Below are positions 9,810-19,506 of a stretch of DNA of 64,000 nucleotides, piece after piece. The notes under the pieces were generated by a model, which did no database searches, was not told the DNA's origin, and saw only the letters and a list, made by a program, of their open reading frames with translations. The stretch is taken from positions 62,001 to 126,000 of the forward strand of contig NZ_JACHXM010000003.1 of assembly GCF_014192055.1 (NCBI RefSeq), in the 5' to 3' direction. Origin of the DNA: Halomonas organivorans. GTDB lineage: Bacteria; Pseudomonadota; Gammaproteobacteria; Pseudomonadales; Halomonadaceae. Each line of letters starts with the position of its first letter. Position 1 is the stretch's first letter. The position numbers were made by a program, and so were the translations under genes.

Positions 9810-9968
9810 CGGTCGACTGCCGAATCGTCATGGCTCGGTGCCTGTCCAGTCGGACGACGAATGTGATAAGTTACCCCCCTACCTTTGTATACACGCCATG
9901 CCTGCCGCCGAATGCGTCATCCAGGGACGCCCGGCGACCGGCCGCCGAGTGGAAGAGGCGCCCAGCTC

Positions 9969-11027
9969 ATGAGCGACAACACCAGCAAGCACGTGTCCAG
10001 CGGCGAGAAGTACCGCAACGAACACGGTGCAACGGCCATCAAGGATGGCATGAAATCGCGCCCGCAGGCCGAGGAAAGCCCGGCCCTGGGTCGCAAGCCC
10101 AAGTGGCTGCGCGCCCAGATCCCCGGCGGCGAGCGTTTCGATGCCGTGAAGAAGAACGTGGCCGAGCACCGGCTGAGTACCGTGTGCGCCGAGTCGCACT
10201 GCCCCAACATGGGCGAGTGCTGGAGCAACGGCACCGCCACCATCATGCTGATGGGCTCGGTGTGTACTCGCGCCTGCCGCTTCTGCGCCGTGGACACTGG
10301 CAATCCCAAGGGCTGGCTCGATGCCGAAGAGCCCGAGAACACCGCCAAGTCGGTAGAGTTGATGGGCCTGCGCTACATCGTGCTGACCTCCGTGGACCGC
10401 GACGACCTGCCCGACGGCGGCGCCGGCCACTATGCCGACTGCATTCGCGCCATCAAGGCCCGCACGCCAGAGGTAGCGGTCGAGGCATTGACCCCGGACT
10501 TCGACGGCGCGCCCAGCGCCATCGAGCGGGTCGTCGATTCCGGGCTGGAAGTTTTCGCCCAGAACGTCGAGACCGTGGAGCGCCTGACGCGCCGCGTTCG
10601 CGATCCTCGCGCCGGCTACCGCAAGACCCTCGACGTGCTGGCCCACGCCAAGCGCCACCGTCCCGACGTCATCACCAAGACCAGCCTGATGCTGGGTCTC
10701 GGCGAGACCGAGGAGGAAATCCTGCAGACCTTCGACGACCTGCGTGAGATAGGCGTCGACATCGTCACCCTTGGCCAGTACCTGCGCCCGACGCGCAACC
10801 ACCTGCCGGTGGAACGCTGGGTCACCCCCGAGGAGTTCGAGCGCTATCGGCAGCAGGGCCTCGAAAAAGGCTTCATGGAGGTGCCGTCCGGGCCGCTGGT
10901 CCGCTCCAGCTATCGCGCCGACCGGGTGTTCGAGAACAACAACCTCGGCCTGGAGCTCGCCTCCCCCGCCGAGGTGCCCGGCCAGACGCCCGACCCCAAC
11001 ATCATCCCGACGCGTAATGTGGGGTGA
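9969..11027 (+). CDS. lipA: Lipoyl synthase (radical SAM)
   Basis: LipA inserts two sulfur atoms into protein-bound octanoyl groups to make lipoyl cofactor. The 352-aa sequence holds the auxiliary cluster motif [12 protein letters not shown] and the radical-SAM motif [11 protein letters not shown] (CxxxCxxC), plus GLGETEEE and [12 protein letters not shown] characteristic of the family; the final RSSYRAD serine ligand is present. ATG 9969 is favoured: an AAGAGG lies upstream and the preceding in-frame ATG (9885) adds an unconserved extension. It is separated from and convergent with lipB rather than in one operon with it. It carries its own upstream region of about 160 nt, which contains the short palindrome TGTATACA. 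Confidence 0.98.
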   Translation: MSDNTSKHVSSGEKYRNEHGATAIKDGMKSRPQAEESPALGRKPKWLRAQIPGGERFDAVKKNVAEHRLSTVCAESHCPNMGECWSNGTATIMLMGSVCTRACRFCAVDTGNPKGWLDAEEPENTAKSVELMGLRYIVLTSVDRDDLPDGGAGHYADCIRAIKARTPEVAVEALTPDFDGAPSAIERVVDSGLEVFAQNVETVERLTRRVRDPRAGYRKTLDVLAHAKRHRPDVITKTSLMLGLGETEEEILQTFDDLREIGVDIVTLGQYLRPTRNHLPVERWVTPEEFERYRQQGLEKGFMEVPSGPLVRSSYRADRVFENNNLGLELASPAEVPGQTPDPNIIPTRNVG

Positions 11028-11085
11028 TCGTGGTGAGTGGTGAGTCGGCCAGCAGGGTTGCAATGCCTTTCACCACCTCAACAGC

Positions 11086-11119
11086 AGCAAAGCCCGAGGC
11101 CAGCGCCTCGGGCTTTGCT
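11086..11119. terminator. Bidirectional intrinsic terminator between lipA and lipB
   Basis: A perfect 15-bp stem (AGCAAAGCCCGAGGC with its complement) around a CAGC loop lies between the convergent lipA and lipB stop codons. A-rich and T-rich edges on either side suit termination in both directions. Confidence 0.85.
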
Positions 11120-11142
11120 GTTTCGCGGCGCCTGATCCGGCG

Positions 11143-11772
11143 CTATGCGTCGACCAGCTCGCGTCCCAGTTCGCTGGCCAGGCACCGGGCAAGCCCCGTC
11201 GACACGTCATCCAGGCTCGGCGGTGCCGGCACGAGATCCGCCAGCCGGGTCATCGCCAGGCCGGCATAGCCGCACGGGTTGATGCGCGCGAAGGGCGACA
11301 GGTCGCCATCGACGTTGAGGGCGATGCCGTGGAAGCTGGCTCCCCGCCGAATACGCAGCCCCAGCGAGGCGATCTTGGCATCGCCGACATAGACACCCGG
11401 CGCGTCGGGACGCGCATGAGCCTCGATACCATACTCGGCCAACAGCGCGACGGCCGAGCCCTCGAGTGCACTGACCAGCTCGCGAACGCCGAGCCCGGCG
11501 CGACGCACGTCGAGCAGCGGGTAGAGCACCACCTGCCCCGGGCCATGGTAGGTCACCTGGCCGCCGCGATCCGACTGCACCACCGGGATGTCACCGGGCA
11601 TCAGCAGATGCTCGGGCTTGCCGGCACGCCCCTGGGTAAACACCGGGTCGTGCTCGACCAGCCACATCTGATCCGGCGTGGACGCATCCCGCGTGTCGGT
11701 CAACTCGCGCATCGCCTGCCATACGGGTTCGTAGGGCCGGCGCCCGAGGCGATGAAGTTGCAGTGGCGCCAT
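11143..11772 (-). CDS. lipB: Lipoyl(octanoyl) transferase
   Basis: LipB moves octanoyl from acyl carrier protein to lipoyl domains, the step before LipA. The 209-aa sequence contains [14 protein letters not shown], the substrate-binding [20 protein letters not shown] and the catalytic lysine region [13 protein letters not shown] followed by HGIALNV. The cysteine-containing [14 protein letters not shown] supplies the thioester cysteine. ATG 11772 lies 1 nt after the ybeD stop codon, implying translational coupling. It is the last gene of the long minus-strand block that starts at proA. Confidence 0.97.
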   Translation of the reverse strand: MAPLQLHRLGRRPYEPVWQAMRELTDTRDASTPDQMWLVEHDPVFTQGRAGKPEHLLMPGDIPVVQSDRGGQVTYHGPGQVVLYPLLDVRRAGLGVRELVSALEGSAVALLAEYGIEAHARPDAPGVYVGDAKIASLGLRIRRGASFHGIALNVDGDLSPFARINPCGYAGLAMTRLADLVPAPPSLDDVSTGLARCLASELGRELVDA

Positions 11773-11773
11773 C

Positions 11774-12085
11774 TCAGACCACCATGTGCACGCGGCCGCT
11801 GGCCTTGAGCTCGGCAAACAGCGCCTTGAGCTGATCCTCACCCGTGGCACGCAGGGTCAGCCTCACCGACTGGAAGCGACCGTTTCGGCTCGGCACCACC
11901 TGGATCTTCTCGGCATCGAAGGCGGAATCATGGCGGCTCACGATCTGGCACACCATGGCGGTGAAGTCTTCGCTGGCATCCCCCACGACCTTGATCGAAT
12001 AGTCACAGGGGAAAGTGATCTTGGGCGGCTCGCCACCCTTGGTTGCGCTCGGGCGGCGCAGGTCACGCAGGGTCTTGTCGTTCAT
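11774..12085 (-). CDS. ybeD: YbeD/DUF493 family protein
   Basis: This 103-aa alpha-beta sandwich protein of the DUF493 family lies between dacA and lipB, the same position as in E. coli. [23 protein letters not shown] is the conserved core, and the C-terminal VHMVV fits the family. The fold resembles the regulatory domain of phosphoglycerate dehydrogenase; its biochemical role is unknown. The stop codon is 1 nt from the lipB start. Confidence 0.93.
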   Translation of the reverse strand: MNDKTLRDLRRPSATKGGEPPKITFPCDYSIKVVGDASEDFTAMVCQIVSRHDSAFDAEKIQVVPSRNGRFQSVRLTLRATGEDQLKALFAELKASGRVHMVV

Positions 12086-12156
12086 CCCTCACCCATCTGG
12101 AAGCATGGACCTCCATTTTACGCGACCCGCACCCGCCCACCAAGGTGCGGCGGGCC

Positions 12157-13371
12157 TCAGTCGAAGAAGCCACCCAGCAGGTTGGTGAAGAAGCGCTGCA
12201 CCTTGTCGAAGATACGCTTGAAGAAGCCGCCCTCCTCGACCGGTTCAAGCGCCAGCAGGGGCCGCTCGCCAACGACTTCGTCACCCAAGCGGACTTCCAT
12301 GGTACCCACCTGCTCACCGGCGGCGATGGGCGCCGTCAGGTCGGCGCGAATGTCCAGCTTGGCGGTCAGCTCCTCGTTGCGGTCACGCGGCACGGTCATG
12401 AACACGTCGCGGTCCACGCCGACCTTGAGCTCATTGCGATCGCCACCCCATACCCGCGGAGTGTTGAGCACCGCCCCCTGGTCGTAGAGCTTGAGGGTCT
12501 CGTAGTAGCGGAAGCCGTAGCTGAGCAGCTTCTGGGATTCCTGGGCCCGCGCTTCCTTGGAATCGGTGCCCATCACCACCGAGATCAGGCGCATGTCGTC
12601 ACGCTGCGCAGAGGCCACCAGACAGTAGCCGGCGGCCTCGGTCCAGCCCGTCTTGAGCCCGTCGACGCTGGCGTCCCGCCACAGCAGCAGGTTGCGGTTG
12701 GGCTGGTCGATGCCACCGTAGGTGAAGTGCTTCTGCTCATACATCCGGTAGTGGTCCGGATAGTCGTTGATGATGTGCCGAGCCAGGGTCGACAGATCAC
12801 GCGCCGAGGAATAGTGATTGTCGTGGGGCAGCCCGGTGGGATTCTCGTAGTGAGTGTTGCTCATGCCCAGCTGCGAGGCGTGCTGGTTCATGAGATCGGC
12901 GAAGGGCTCGGTGCCGCCGGCCAGGTACTCGGCCATGGCGACGCTGGCATCGTTGCCGGAGACGATGACGATGCCATGCAGCAGCTCGCTGACCGGCACG
13001 CGATCGCCGACCTCGACGAACATCTTGGAGCCGCCGGTGCGCCAGGCCTTCTCGCTGATCGGCACCATGTCGTCGGGGGCGATGTTGCCGCTCTCCAGCT
13101 CACGCTCCACCAGGTAGGCGGTCATCAGCTTGGTCAGGCTCGCCGGCGGCAGACGCTCGTCGGGATTGTGCTGGGCCAGCACCCGACCGCTGTCGGCATC
13201 CAGCAGGATCCAGGACTTGGCCGCCAGCCTTGGCGGCGCCGGAATCATGGTCTGGACCCGGGGCTGTTGGGGCTGCGGCGTCTGCGCCAGCAGCGGCGTG
13301 GTCACCAGCGACAGGCAGACCATCAGGACCGGCAATAGCCGGCGTAGCGAGAACGAACTCAGGACTTTCAT
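12157..13371 (-). CDS. dacA: D-alanyl-D-alanine carboxypeptidase (PBP5/6 type)
   Basis: This 404-aa periplasmic low-molecular-mass penicillin-binding protein trims the terminal D-Ala of peptidoglycan stem peptides. A signal peptide covers residues 1-30 (ending PLLAQ). The active-site SxxK motif is PASLTKLM (Ser78, Lys81), the SxN motif is VSGNDASVAM and the KTG motif is DGLKTGWTEAAGYC. The C-terminal beta domain and an amphipathic anchor helix (FFKRIFDKVQRFFTNLLGGFF) match PBP5. ATG 13371 places the signal sequence correctly; an in-frame ATG 24 nt upstream is less likely. Confidence 0.97.
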   Translation of the reverse strand: MKVLSSFSLRRLLPVLMVCLSLVTTPLLAQTPQPQQPRVQTMIPAPPRLAAKSWILLDADSGRVLAQHNPDERLPPASLTKLMTAYLVERELESGNIAPDDMVPISEKAWRTGGSKMFVEVGDRVPVSELLHGIVIVSGNDASVAMAEYLAGGTEPFADLMNQHASQLGMSNTHYENPTGLPHDNHYSSARDLSTLARHIINDYPDHYRMYEQKHFTYGGIDQPNRNLLLWRDASVDGLKTGWTEAAGYCLVASAQRDDMRLISVVMGTDSKEARAQESQKLLSYGFRYYETLKLYDQGAVLNTPRVWGGDRNELKVGVDRDVFMTVPRDRNEELTAKLDIRADLTAPIAAGEQVGTMEVRLGDEVVGERPLLALEPVEEGGFFKRIFDKVQRFFTNLLGGFFD

Positions 13372-13418
13372 GGATGGCAGTCTCTTCGGGTACATCGGGG
13401 AGATTCGTAAGGGCCGAC

Positions 13419-14375
13419 TCAGTCGGCCGCCGCATCGACGACGAACGCTTCGTCGAAGCCGGCCCGGCGCAACTCGCCGCGCACCGGGTCGATCTGGGCA
13501 CGGCTGGCCAAGGGGCCGACCTGGACACGATGCATGCCGGCCTCGGTGGCCACACGCACCGGACGCTCCAGGGAAGCCTGGAGCCGTGCCTTGAGAGCAT
13601 TGGCGCTGGCCGCGGATCCCAGCGCCGCCACCTGCAGGTAAACGGCGTCTTTCGCCACCTGACGAGACGCCGCGGGTTCCGGCGCCACGCTCCGTGCAGA
13701 CGCTGCGCCGGCGACGGAAGACGTGGCCGACTCGCTCACGGCGGCAACCGGCATCTGCCGTTCGCCGGACGAGTCGCCATGCTCGGCCAGCCAGGCCGTG
13801 GGATCAATGGCCTCGACCCGCACTCGACCGGTACCGCGATCGAGGATGTCGAGACGCGCTGCCGCGGCATAGGACAGGTCGATTTCGCGCTCGCTGTGGA
13901 AGGGGCCGCGATCATTGACCCGCACGATCACCGAACGACCGTTGTCGAGATTGGTGACCCGCGCATAGGTCGGCAACGGCAGCGAACGGTGGGCGGCGCT
14001 CATCTTGTACATGTCGTAGATTTCGCCGTTCGAGGTCGCATAGCCGTGGAACTTCTTGCCATACCAGGACGCGGTGCCGCGGTGCACATAGCCGCTGGCA
14101 TCATCCAGCACGTGGTAGGTCTTGCCCCACACCCGATAGGTCGAACGATTGCCGGCTCGCGAGCGCGGCTCGACCCGAGGCTCCGCATTCGGCACCTGAC
14201 TGACATCGGGGGGCTGCTCGGGATAGGCGTCGCTGCTCATCGCATAGCGCTCGCCGCCGCCTGTTGCGCTATCCGAGACACCGGCATTGTCCGACGGAGC
14301 AGGCGTGGTGCCGCCACCCCCGGCACAGCCTACCAGCCACAGGCTTGCCAGTACGGGAATCCACCAGGCTCTCAT
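13419..14375 (-). CDS. rlpA: Septal ring lytic transglycosylase RlpA (lipoprotein)
   Basis: This 318-aa lipoprotein has lipobox LVGC with the lipidated Cys17. The double-psi beta-barrel domain holds GTASWYGKKFHGYATSNGE and VIVRVNDRGPF, the RlpA signature, with the Asp and His used by P. aeruginosa RlpA to cleave denuded glycan strands. The C-terminal 75 residues (VYLQVAALGSAASANAL onward) form a SPOR domain that binds denuded septal peptidoglycan. Its start overlaps the mltB stop by 4 nt (ATGA), and dacA follows. Confidence 0.95.
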   Translation of the reverse strand: MRAWWIPVLASLWLVGCAGGGGTTPAPSDNAGVSDSATGGGERYAMSSDAYPEQPPDVSQVPNAEPRVEPRSRAGNRSTYRVWGKTYHVLDDASGYVHRGTASWYGKKFHGYATSNGEIYDMYKMSAAHRSLPLPTYARVTNLDNGRSVIVRVNDRGPFHSEREIDLSYAAAARLDILDRGTGRVRVEAIDPTAWLAEHGDSSGERQMPVAAVSESATSSVAGAASARSVAPEPAASRQVAKDAVYLQVAALGSAASANALKARLQASLERPVRVATEAGMHRVQVGPLASRAQIDPVRGELRRAGFDEAFVVDAAAD

Positions 14376-15436
14376 GGGCTTTCCTCCGGGTCGGCGGCGG
14401 TGGCAGTGAACCAGTCGGCCTGGCGTCCACGGGCTTCGGCGATCGCCTCGGCCAGTTCGGTGACGGCCATGGCATAGAGATAGCTGTGGTTGTATCGGGT
14501 AATGACGTAGAAGTTGTCACGACCGAGTCGGTAGCGAACGGTACCATCGGCCATGTCCAGCGCCAGCGGCATGACGTCGACATCGTCGGGCAGCGCCGCC
14601 TCGCTGACGATGCCGGCACGTTCGAGTTCCGCCAGGCGGGTGCCGGGCGGGCGCGCCTCATTGAAGCGGATGGCCTCAGGGGGCTCGGCCGGTCCCTGCG
14701 CCTCGTGATAGATCGGCGCCCCGGCCCGCCAATGATGCTCGGCGAAATAGTTGCCGATGCTGCCGATGGCATCTACCGGATCGGTCCACAGATTGCGATG
14801 CCCATCGCCGTCGAAGTCCACTGCATAGGCGCGGTAGCTGGTCGGAATGAACTGCGGATAGCCCATGGCACCGGCATAGGAGCCCTCGATGCTCTCCGGG
14901 GCAACCTCCTGCTGGAAGGCAATTTCCAGGAAGGCGGCGAGCTCATCGCGGAAGAAGGCACCGCGACGGGGATGGTGGAAGGCCAGGGTCGACAGCGAGT
15001 CGAGCACACGATGGTCGCCGGTGATCTTGCCGTAGCGCGTCTCGACGCCGAGAATCGCGGCGATGATCTCGGGCGGCACGCCGTACTCGTCCTCGGCCCG
15101 CGCGAAGGCCTCGCGGTGGGCGTCGATGAAGGCCGCACCCTGGGCGATACGTTCCTCGCCGAGGAAGATGTCGCGATACTCGTGCCACACCAGGTGATGC
15201 TCGGCGGCGCCGGACATGGCATCGAGCACCTCCTGGCGGAATTCGGCCCGGTCCAGGGCATCCTCGAGCCAGTCGCGATCGACGCCACGCTCGGCGACGT
15301 CGTCGACCAGCGCTCGCACCTCGCCGCGACGTGGATCGAAATCCGCCGCCGAAGCCCCGGCGGACATCCAGAACACCAGACCACCCAGCGCCAGGATCAA
15401 CGCCCTGCGTCCCCGTGGTAGCGTCGTCACCGTCAT
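14372..15436 (-). CDS. mltB: Lytic murein transglycosylase B
   Basis: This 354-aa enzyme of the SLT/MltB family cleaves glycan strands, forming 1,6-anhydro-muramic ends. It has an N-terminal signal sequence (hydrophobic core then SAGASAAD). The catalytic glutamate is in ILGVETRYGKITG, and AMGYPQFIPTSYR and DFDGDGHRNLW are family hallmarks. No lipobox cysteine is seen at the end of the signal, so it may be soluble in the periplasm, unlike E. coli MltB. It overlaps rlpA by 4 nt. Confidence 0.95.
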   Translation of the reverse strand: MTVTTLPRGRRALILALGGLVFWMSAGASAADFDPRRGEVRALVDDVAERGVDRDWLEDALDRAEFRQEVLDAMSGAAEHHLVWHEYRDIFLGEERIAQGAAFIDAHREAFARAEDEYGVPPEIIAAILGVETRYGKITGDHRVLDSLSTLAFHHPRRGAFFRDELAAFLEIAFQQEVAPESIEGSYAGAMGYPQFIPTSYRAYAVDFDGDGHRNLWTDPVDAIGSIGNYFAEHHWRAGAPIYHEAQGPAEPPEAIRFNEARPPGTRLAELERAGIVSEAALPDDVDVMPLALDMADGTVRYRLGRDNFYVITRYNHSYLYAMAVTELAEAIAEARGRQADWFTATAADPEESP

Positions 15437-15470
15437 GCATCTCTCCCTGAATCGATCGGCCCGTATGGCG

Positions 15471-16628
15471 CTAGCGCGGCAGCAGGCGGCGGTGCGAATG
15501 AATGGCCATGAGAATACCGAAACCGGCCAGCAAGGTCACGCTGGAGGTCCCGCCGTAGCTGACCAGAGGCAGCGGCACGCCGACGACCGGCAGGATACCG
15601 CTGACCATACCGATATTGACGAATACATAGATGAAGAAAGTAAGGATGATGCTACCGGCGAGCAGGCGCCCGAAGGTCTCCTGGGCCGCCCCGGCCAGCC
15701 ATAGCCCGCGACAGACGATCAGCAGGTAGAGGGTCAGGAAGGCCAGCATGCCCACCAGCCCGAACTCTTCGCCGAGGACGGCGACGATGAAATCGGTATG
15801 ACGCTCCGGCAGAAACTCCAGGTGAGACTGGGTGCCCTGCAGCCAGCCCTTGCCCCACAGGCCGCCGCTGCCGATGGCGGTGGTCGACTGGATGATATTC
15901 CAGCCGGCGCCCAGGGGATCGCTCTCGGGATCGAGAAACGTCAGCACCCGCTGACGCTGGTACTCGTGCATGTTCATCCACAGCAGCGGCAGCGCCGCGG
16001 CCGCCAGTGCGCCGAGCAGCCCGATGATGCGCCAGGACAGGCCAGCCAGCAGAATCACGAACACCGCCGCCAGGGCCACCAGCAGCGAGGTACCGAGATC
16101 GGGCTGACGGGCGATCAGCAGCACCGGTGCCCCGATCAGCAGGGCGCAGACCAGCAGGTCCTGCCAGCGCGGCGGCAACTCCCGGCGGCTGAGCCAGGCC
16201 GCCACCATCATCGGCACCGCCAGCTTCATCATTTCGGAAGGCTGGAAGCGCACCACGCCGGGGATCACCAGCCAGCGCTGGGCGCCCATGCCCATGTCGC
16301 CCATGATCTCGACCGCCACCAGCATGGCCATGCCCGCCAGATAGGCCGGCATCGCCCAGCGCTGTAGCGTCGCAGGCGTAAACTGGGCAATGATCACCAT
16401 GCCCGCGATGGCCACCCCGAAACGCAGCCCCTGGGCGATCACCACTTCCAGGCGCTGCCCGCTGGCACTGTAGAGCACCACCAGACCGGCCAGCATCAGC
16501 AACAGCAGCATGCCCAGCAGCCAGGGGTCCAGGTGAATGCGCTCCCACAGGCTGCGCTTGCGGGAGATGCCACTCTGCGGTGGCTTGACCGGATAGCCGC
16601 GCCGCAGCAGAAGGTCGACCATCGCCAT
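15471..16628 (-). CDS. rodA: Rod-shape SEDS glycosyltransferase RodA
   Basis: RodA polymerises glycan strands with PBP2 in the elongasome. The 385-aa protein has about ten transmembrane helices. The hallmark regions FQPSEMMKLAVPM and SHLEFLPERHTDFIVAVLGEEFG, containing the essential SEDS acidic residue, are present, as is YGGTSSVT near the C-terminus. ATG 16628 follows the mrdA stop by 1 nt and has GGAGAGG 6 nt upstream, so it is preferred to ATG 16622. Confidence 0.97.
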   Translation of the reverse strand: MAMVDLLLRRGYPVKPPQSGISRKRSLWERIHLDPWLLGMLLLLMLAGLVVLYSASGQRLEVVIAQGLRFGVAIAGMVIIAQFTPATLQRWAMPAYLAGMAMLVAVEIMGDMGMGAQRWLVIPGVVRFQPSEMMKLAVPMMVAAWLSRRELPPRWQDLLVCALLIGAPVLLIARQPDLGTSLLVALAAVFVILLAGLSWRIIGLLGALAAAALPLLWMNMHEYQRQRVLTFLDPESDPLGAGWNIIQSTTAIGSGGLWGKGWLQGTQSHLEFLPERHTDFIVAVLGEEFGLVGMLAFLTLYLLIVCRGLWLAGAAQETFGRLLAGSIILTFFIYVFVNIGMVSGILPVVGVPLPLVSYGGTSSVTLLAGFGILMAIHSHRRLLPR

Positions 16629-16629
16629 G

Positions 16630-18531
16630 CTATTCCTCTCCTTCGCCCGCATCATCGCCGGCGCTCCGAGCGTCCGGCGATTCGCCGTGATGGCGTTCAA
16701 GCAGCCAGTAGTCGGTCATGGCCCGGGCCAGCCCGGCCGCATGGTGACTGCCACCACCGGCATTCTCGACGATCACCGAGACGGCGATCTGGGGGTCTTC
16801 CACCGGCGCAAAGGCCGTGAACAGCGCATGGTCGCGCAGCCGCTCCTTGAGCTCATCGGCGTTGTAGCGTTCGTCCTGCCCCAGCGAAAAGACCTGGGCG
16901 GTACCGGACTTGCCCGCCATCCGGTATTCGAGCCCCGCACCGGCGCGGCGAGCGGTCCCCTCGCGTCCGGAAAGCACCTTCTCCATGCCCGAGTAGACGC
17001 GGTCCCACCAGTCGGGGTTGTCGAGTTCGACATCCGGCGGCGTATCGGGCAGCTCCGTGGGGACCGGCTCATCGCCGATCTTCAACGCCAGGCGCGGTTT
17101 GACCCAGTCGCCGCGGTTGGCCAACACCGCCGTGGCGGTCGCCAGCTGCAGCGGTGTGATCTGCAGGTAGCCCTGGCCGATCCCCACCGACAGCGTCTCG
17201 CCGGGATACCAGGGCTGGTTGAAGCGCGCTCGCTTCCACTCCCGAGACGGCAGCAGCGCCGAACTCTCGCCAGCGACATCGGCGGCCACCCGTTGGCCGA
17301 AGCCGAACTGCGACAGGCTGTCATGGATCCGGTCAATGCCCAGCTCATGGGCCAGCGAGTAGAAATAGGTGTTGTTCGATACCGCGAGCGCGCGCTCGAG
17401 GTCGACGCGTCCGTGCCCCCAGCGCAGCCAGTTGCGATAGCGGCGCGAGTCGTTGGGCAACTGATAGTAGCCGGGATCGTAGATCACCTCGCCGGGCGTG
17501 ATCTCGCCGTCGCGCAACCCGGTGATGGCCATGAACGGCTTGATGGTCGAGCCCGCGGGGTAGCTGCCTCGAATGGCGCGGTTGAACAACGGCAGGTCGA
17601 TGTCCTGTTGCAATGCCCGGTAGGAATCCACGTCGATCCCGGTCACGAACTGATTGGTGTCGAAGCCAGGCACCGACGCCATGGCCAGGATCTCGCCGGT
17701 CTGCGGCGCCACGGCCACGATGGCCCCGCGGCGTCCGTCCAGCAGCTCCACGGCCAGATGCTGCAGCCCCTTGTCCAGGGTCAGGGTCAGGTTCTTGCCC
17801 GGCACCGGATCGGTGCGTCCCAGCTCGCGCAGCACCCGCCCTCGCGCATTGGTTTCCACCTTGCGCAGCCCGGCCTGGCCATGCAGCGCTTCCTCGTAGA
17901 ATCGCTCGACGCCGGTCTTGCCGATGAAGTGGGTGCCGGCATAGTTGCCGGCATCGAGATCCTGGAGCTCCTCGGCGTTGATCCGCCCCACATAGCCAAG
18001 CACGTGGGACATGATCTCGGCATCCGGGTAGTAGCGCAGCAGCTGGGCCTGCACCTCCACCCCGGGCAATCGATGGCGATTGACCGCCAGGCGGGCAATC
18101 TGCTCCTCGTCGAGGTCGCTCATCAACAGTGCCGGCTGGAACGGCCGCTGACGCTGTCGCGAGCGCTCGCGGAATGCCTCGACCCGGTCCTCGGGCAACT
18201 CGAGCAGATCCACCAGCAGCGACAGCGTCTGATCGAGATCGTCGACTCGCTCGCGCACCAGCGTCAGGTTGTAGGTCGGCCGATTTTCGGCCAGCAGCAC
18301 GCCATTGCGGTCATAGATCAGCCCCCGGGTCGGCGGCAGCGGCTCGACTCGTACGCGATTCTTCTCGGAGCGAGTGCTGTAGACCTCGTGCTGAACGACC
18401 TGCAGGTAACACAGGCGGCCCGCCAGCAGACCGGTGAGCAACAGGACCACGACCACCGCCAGCAGCGAGCGCCAGCGGAAGATACGCAGTTCCTGTTCGG
18501 TATTCTTCAGGGTGTCGCGTGGCTGACGCAT
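16630..18531 (-). CDS. mrdA: Penicillin-binding protein 2 (peptidoglycan transpeptidase)
   Basis: This 633-aa class B PBP partners with RodA for cell elongation. A single N-terminal membrane helix (residues about 22-42) is followed by the PBP dimerisation domain (PPTRGLIYDRNGVLLAENRP). The transpeptidase domain has the SxxK motif GSTIKPFMAI near residue 327, SxN as VSNNTYF, and KSGTAQVF. A Glu/Asp-rich cytoplasm-irrelevant tail (SAGDDAGEGEE) ends the protein in the periplasm. It lies directly upstream of rodA and downstream of rlmH. Confidence 0.98.
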   Translation of the reverse strand: MRQPRDTLKNTEQELRIFRWRSLLAVVVVLLLTGLLAGRLCYLQVVQHEVYSTRSEKNRVRVEPLPPTRGLIYDRNGVLLAENRPTYNLTLVRERVDDLDQTLSLLVDLLELPEDRVEAFRERSRQRQRPFQPALLMSDLDEEQIARLAVNRHRLPGVEVQAQLLRYYPDAEIMSHVLGYVGRINAEELQDLDAGNYAGTHFIGKTGVERFYEEALHGQAGLRKVETNARGRVLRELGRTDPVPGKNLTLTLDKGLQHLAVELLDGRRGAIVAVAPQTGEILAMASVPGFDTNQFVTGIDVDSYRALQQDIDLPLFNRAIRGSYPAGSTIKPFMAITGLRDGEITPGEVIYDPGYYQLPNDSRRYRNWLRWGHGRVDLERALAVSNNTYFYSLAHELGIDRIHDSLSQFGFGQRVAADVAGESSALLPSREWKRARFNQPWYPGETLSVGIGQGYLQITPLQLATATAVLANRGDWVKPRLALKIGDEPVPTELPDTPPDVELDNPDWWDRVYSGMEKVLSGREGTARRAGAGLEYRMAGKSGTAQVFSLGQDERYNADELKERLRDHALFTAFAPVEDPQIAVSVIVENAGGGSHHAAGLARAMTDYWLLERHHGESPDARSAGDDAGEGEE

Positions 18532-18555
18532 TGCTTGGCGGAGACCTCGGAGCGC

Positions 18556-19023
18556 TCAGCGATGGTAGGGATGGCCGACCATCAGGGTCCAGGCCCGATA
18601 GAGCTGCTCGGCCAGCAGGATGCGCACCAGGGGATGCGGCAGGGTCAACGGCGACAGCGACCAGCGCTGATCGGCGGCCGCGGAGAGCATCGGATCGAGG
18701 CCATCGGGACCGCCGACCAGCAGGGCGACATCACGACCTTCCAGGCGCCAGCCCTCCGCTTGACGCGCCAGCTGCTCCGTACTCCAGGCCTTGCCGCCCA
18801 CTTCCAGAGCCACCAGATATTCGTCGCCTTTGAGGCGGGCGCGAATGCGCTCGGCCTCCTGGCTGACGGCGCGTCGTGTATCGGCATTCTTGCCGCGCGG
18901 ACCGGGCGCGATCTCTTCGAGCTCCAGGGCAAAGTCGCGAGGCAGACGCTTGCGATATTCCTCGACGCCCCGGGTCACCCAATCGGGCATCCTGGTGCCC
19001 ACGGCCAGCAGTCGCACCCTCAT
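18556..19023 (-). CDS. rlmH: 23S rRNA pseudouridine-1915 N3-methyltransferase
   Basis: This 155-aa SPOUT-class methyltransferase modifies pseudouridine 1915 in helix 69 of 23S rRNA. The SAM-binding trefoil knot is seen in [12 protein letters not shown] and in the C-terminal [26 protein letters not shown], nearly invariant in the family. ATG 19023 overlaps the rsfS stop codon (ATGA). Longer in-frame starts inside rsfS are rejected because family members begin at MRVRLLAVG. Confidence 0.97.
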   Translation of the reverse strand: MRVRLLAVGTRMPDWVTRGVEEYRKRLPRDFALELEEIAPGPRGKNADTRRAVSQEAERIRARLKGDEYLVALEVGGKAWSTEQLARQAEGWRLEGRDVALLVGGPDGLDPMLSAAADQRWSLSPLTLPHPLVRILLAEQLYRAWTLMVGHPYHR

Positions 19024-19388
19024 GAAGCGCCGTGGGCCTCTTCCTCCAGGGCCACGCCATCGCTGGGCAAGTCGGCCCACAGGCGCTCCAGATCGTAGAG
19101 TTGCCGGGTCTCGGGAAGCATGATGTGTACCACCAGGTCACCCAGGTCGACCAGTACCCAGTCGGCACCGCTCTCGCCTTCGACGCCCAGCGGCGATACG
19201 CCCTGTTCCTTCACCGCCTGAATCACCTTGCTGGAAAGCGCCGCGAGATGACGACTGGACGTACCGCTTGCCACCACCATCAGATCGGTCACGCTGGTCA
19301 GGTGAGAGACGTCCAGGACGGCGACGTCCCGGGCCTTGAGCTCTTCCAGTGCGTCCAGCACCAGCGTCTTGAGTGCGTCGATGTGCAT
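19020..19388 (-). CDS. rsfS: Ribosome silencing factor RsfS
   Basis: This 122-aa protein binds ribosomal protein uL14 and blocks 50S-30S joining during starvation. The sequence [25 protein letters not shown] and [29 protein letters not shown] are family signatures. A TACAAT -10-like hexamer lies 45 nt upstream on the minus strand (19433-19438), so a promoter may serve rsfS and the downstream elongation genes separately from nadD. Confidence 0.96.
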   Translation of the reverse strand: MHIDALKTLVLDALEELKARDVAVLDVSHLTSVTDLMVVASGTSSRHLAALSSKVIQAVKEQGVSPLGVEGESGADWVLVDLGDLVVHIMLPETRQLYDLERLWADLPSDGVALEEEAHGAS

Positions 19389-19506
19389 ACCCTTCGTGTC
19401 AGCCCCTCTCAGCGGGAAATGGTCATGCCTACATTGTACCGACTCGGACGAGGCCTGGCAGCGCCTGATGACACAACGCGGCCGGTTTTTTGCCGCACCG
19501 TTCGGG

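Noticed and set aside
9885..9968. Longer lipA start at ATG 9885
   Set aside because: It adds 28 residues not typical of LipA, lies in the likely promoter region with TGTATACA, and lacks a ribosome site as good as that before 9969.
16627..19098. An 823-aa plus-strand frame across mrdA, rlmH and rodA
   Set aside because: It is the antisense shadow of conserved genes; the composition is His/Gln/Arg-rich and there is no family match.
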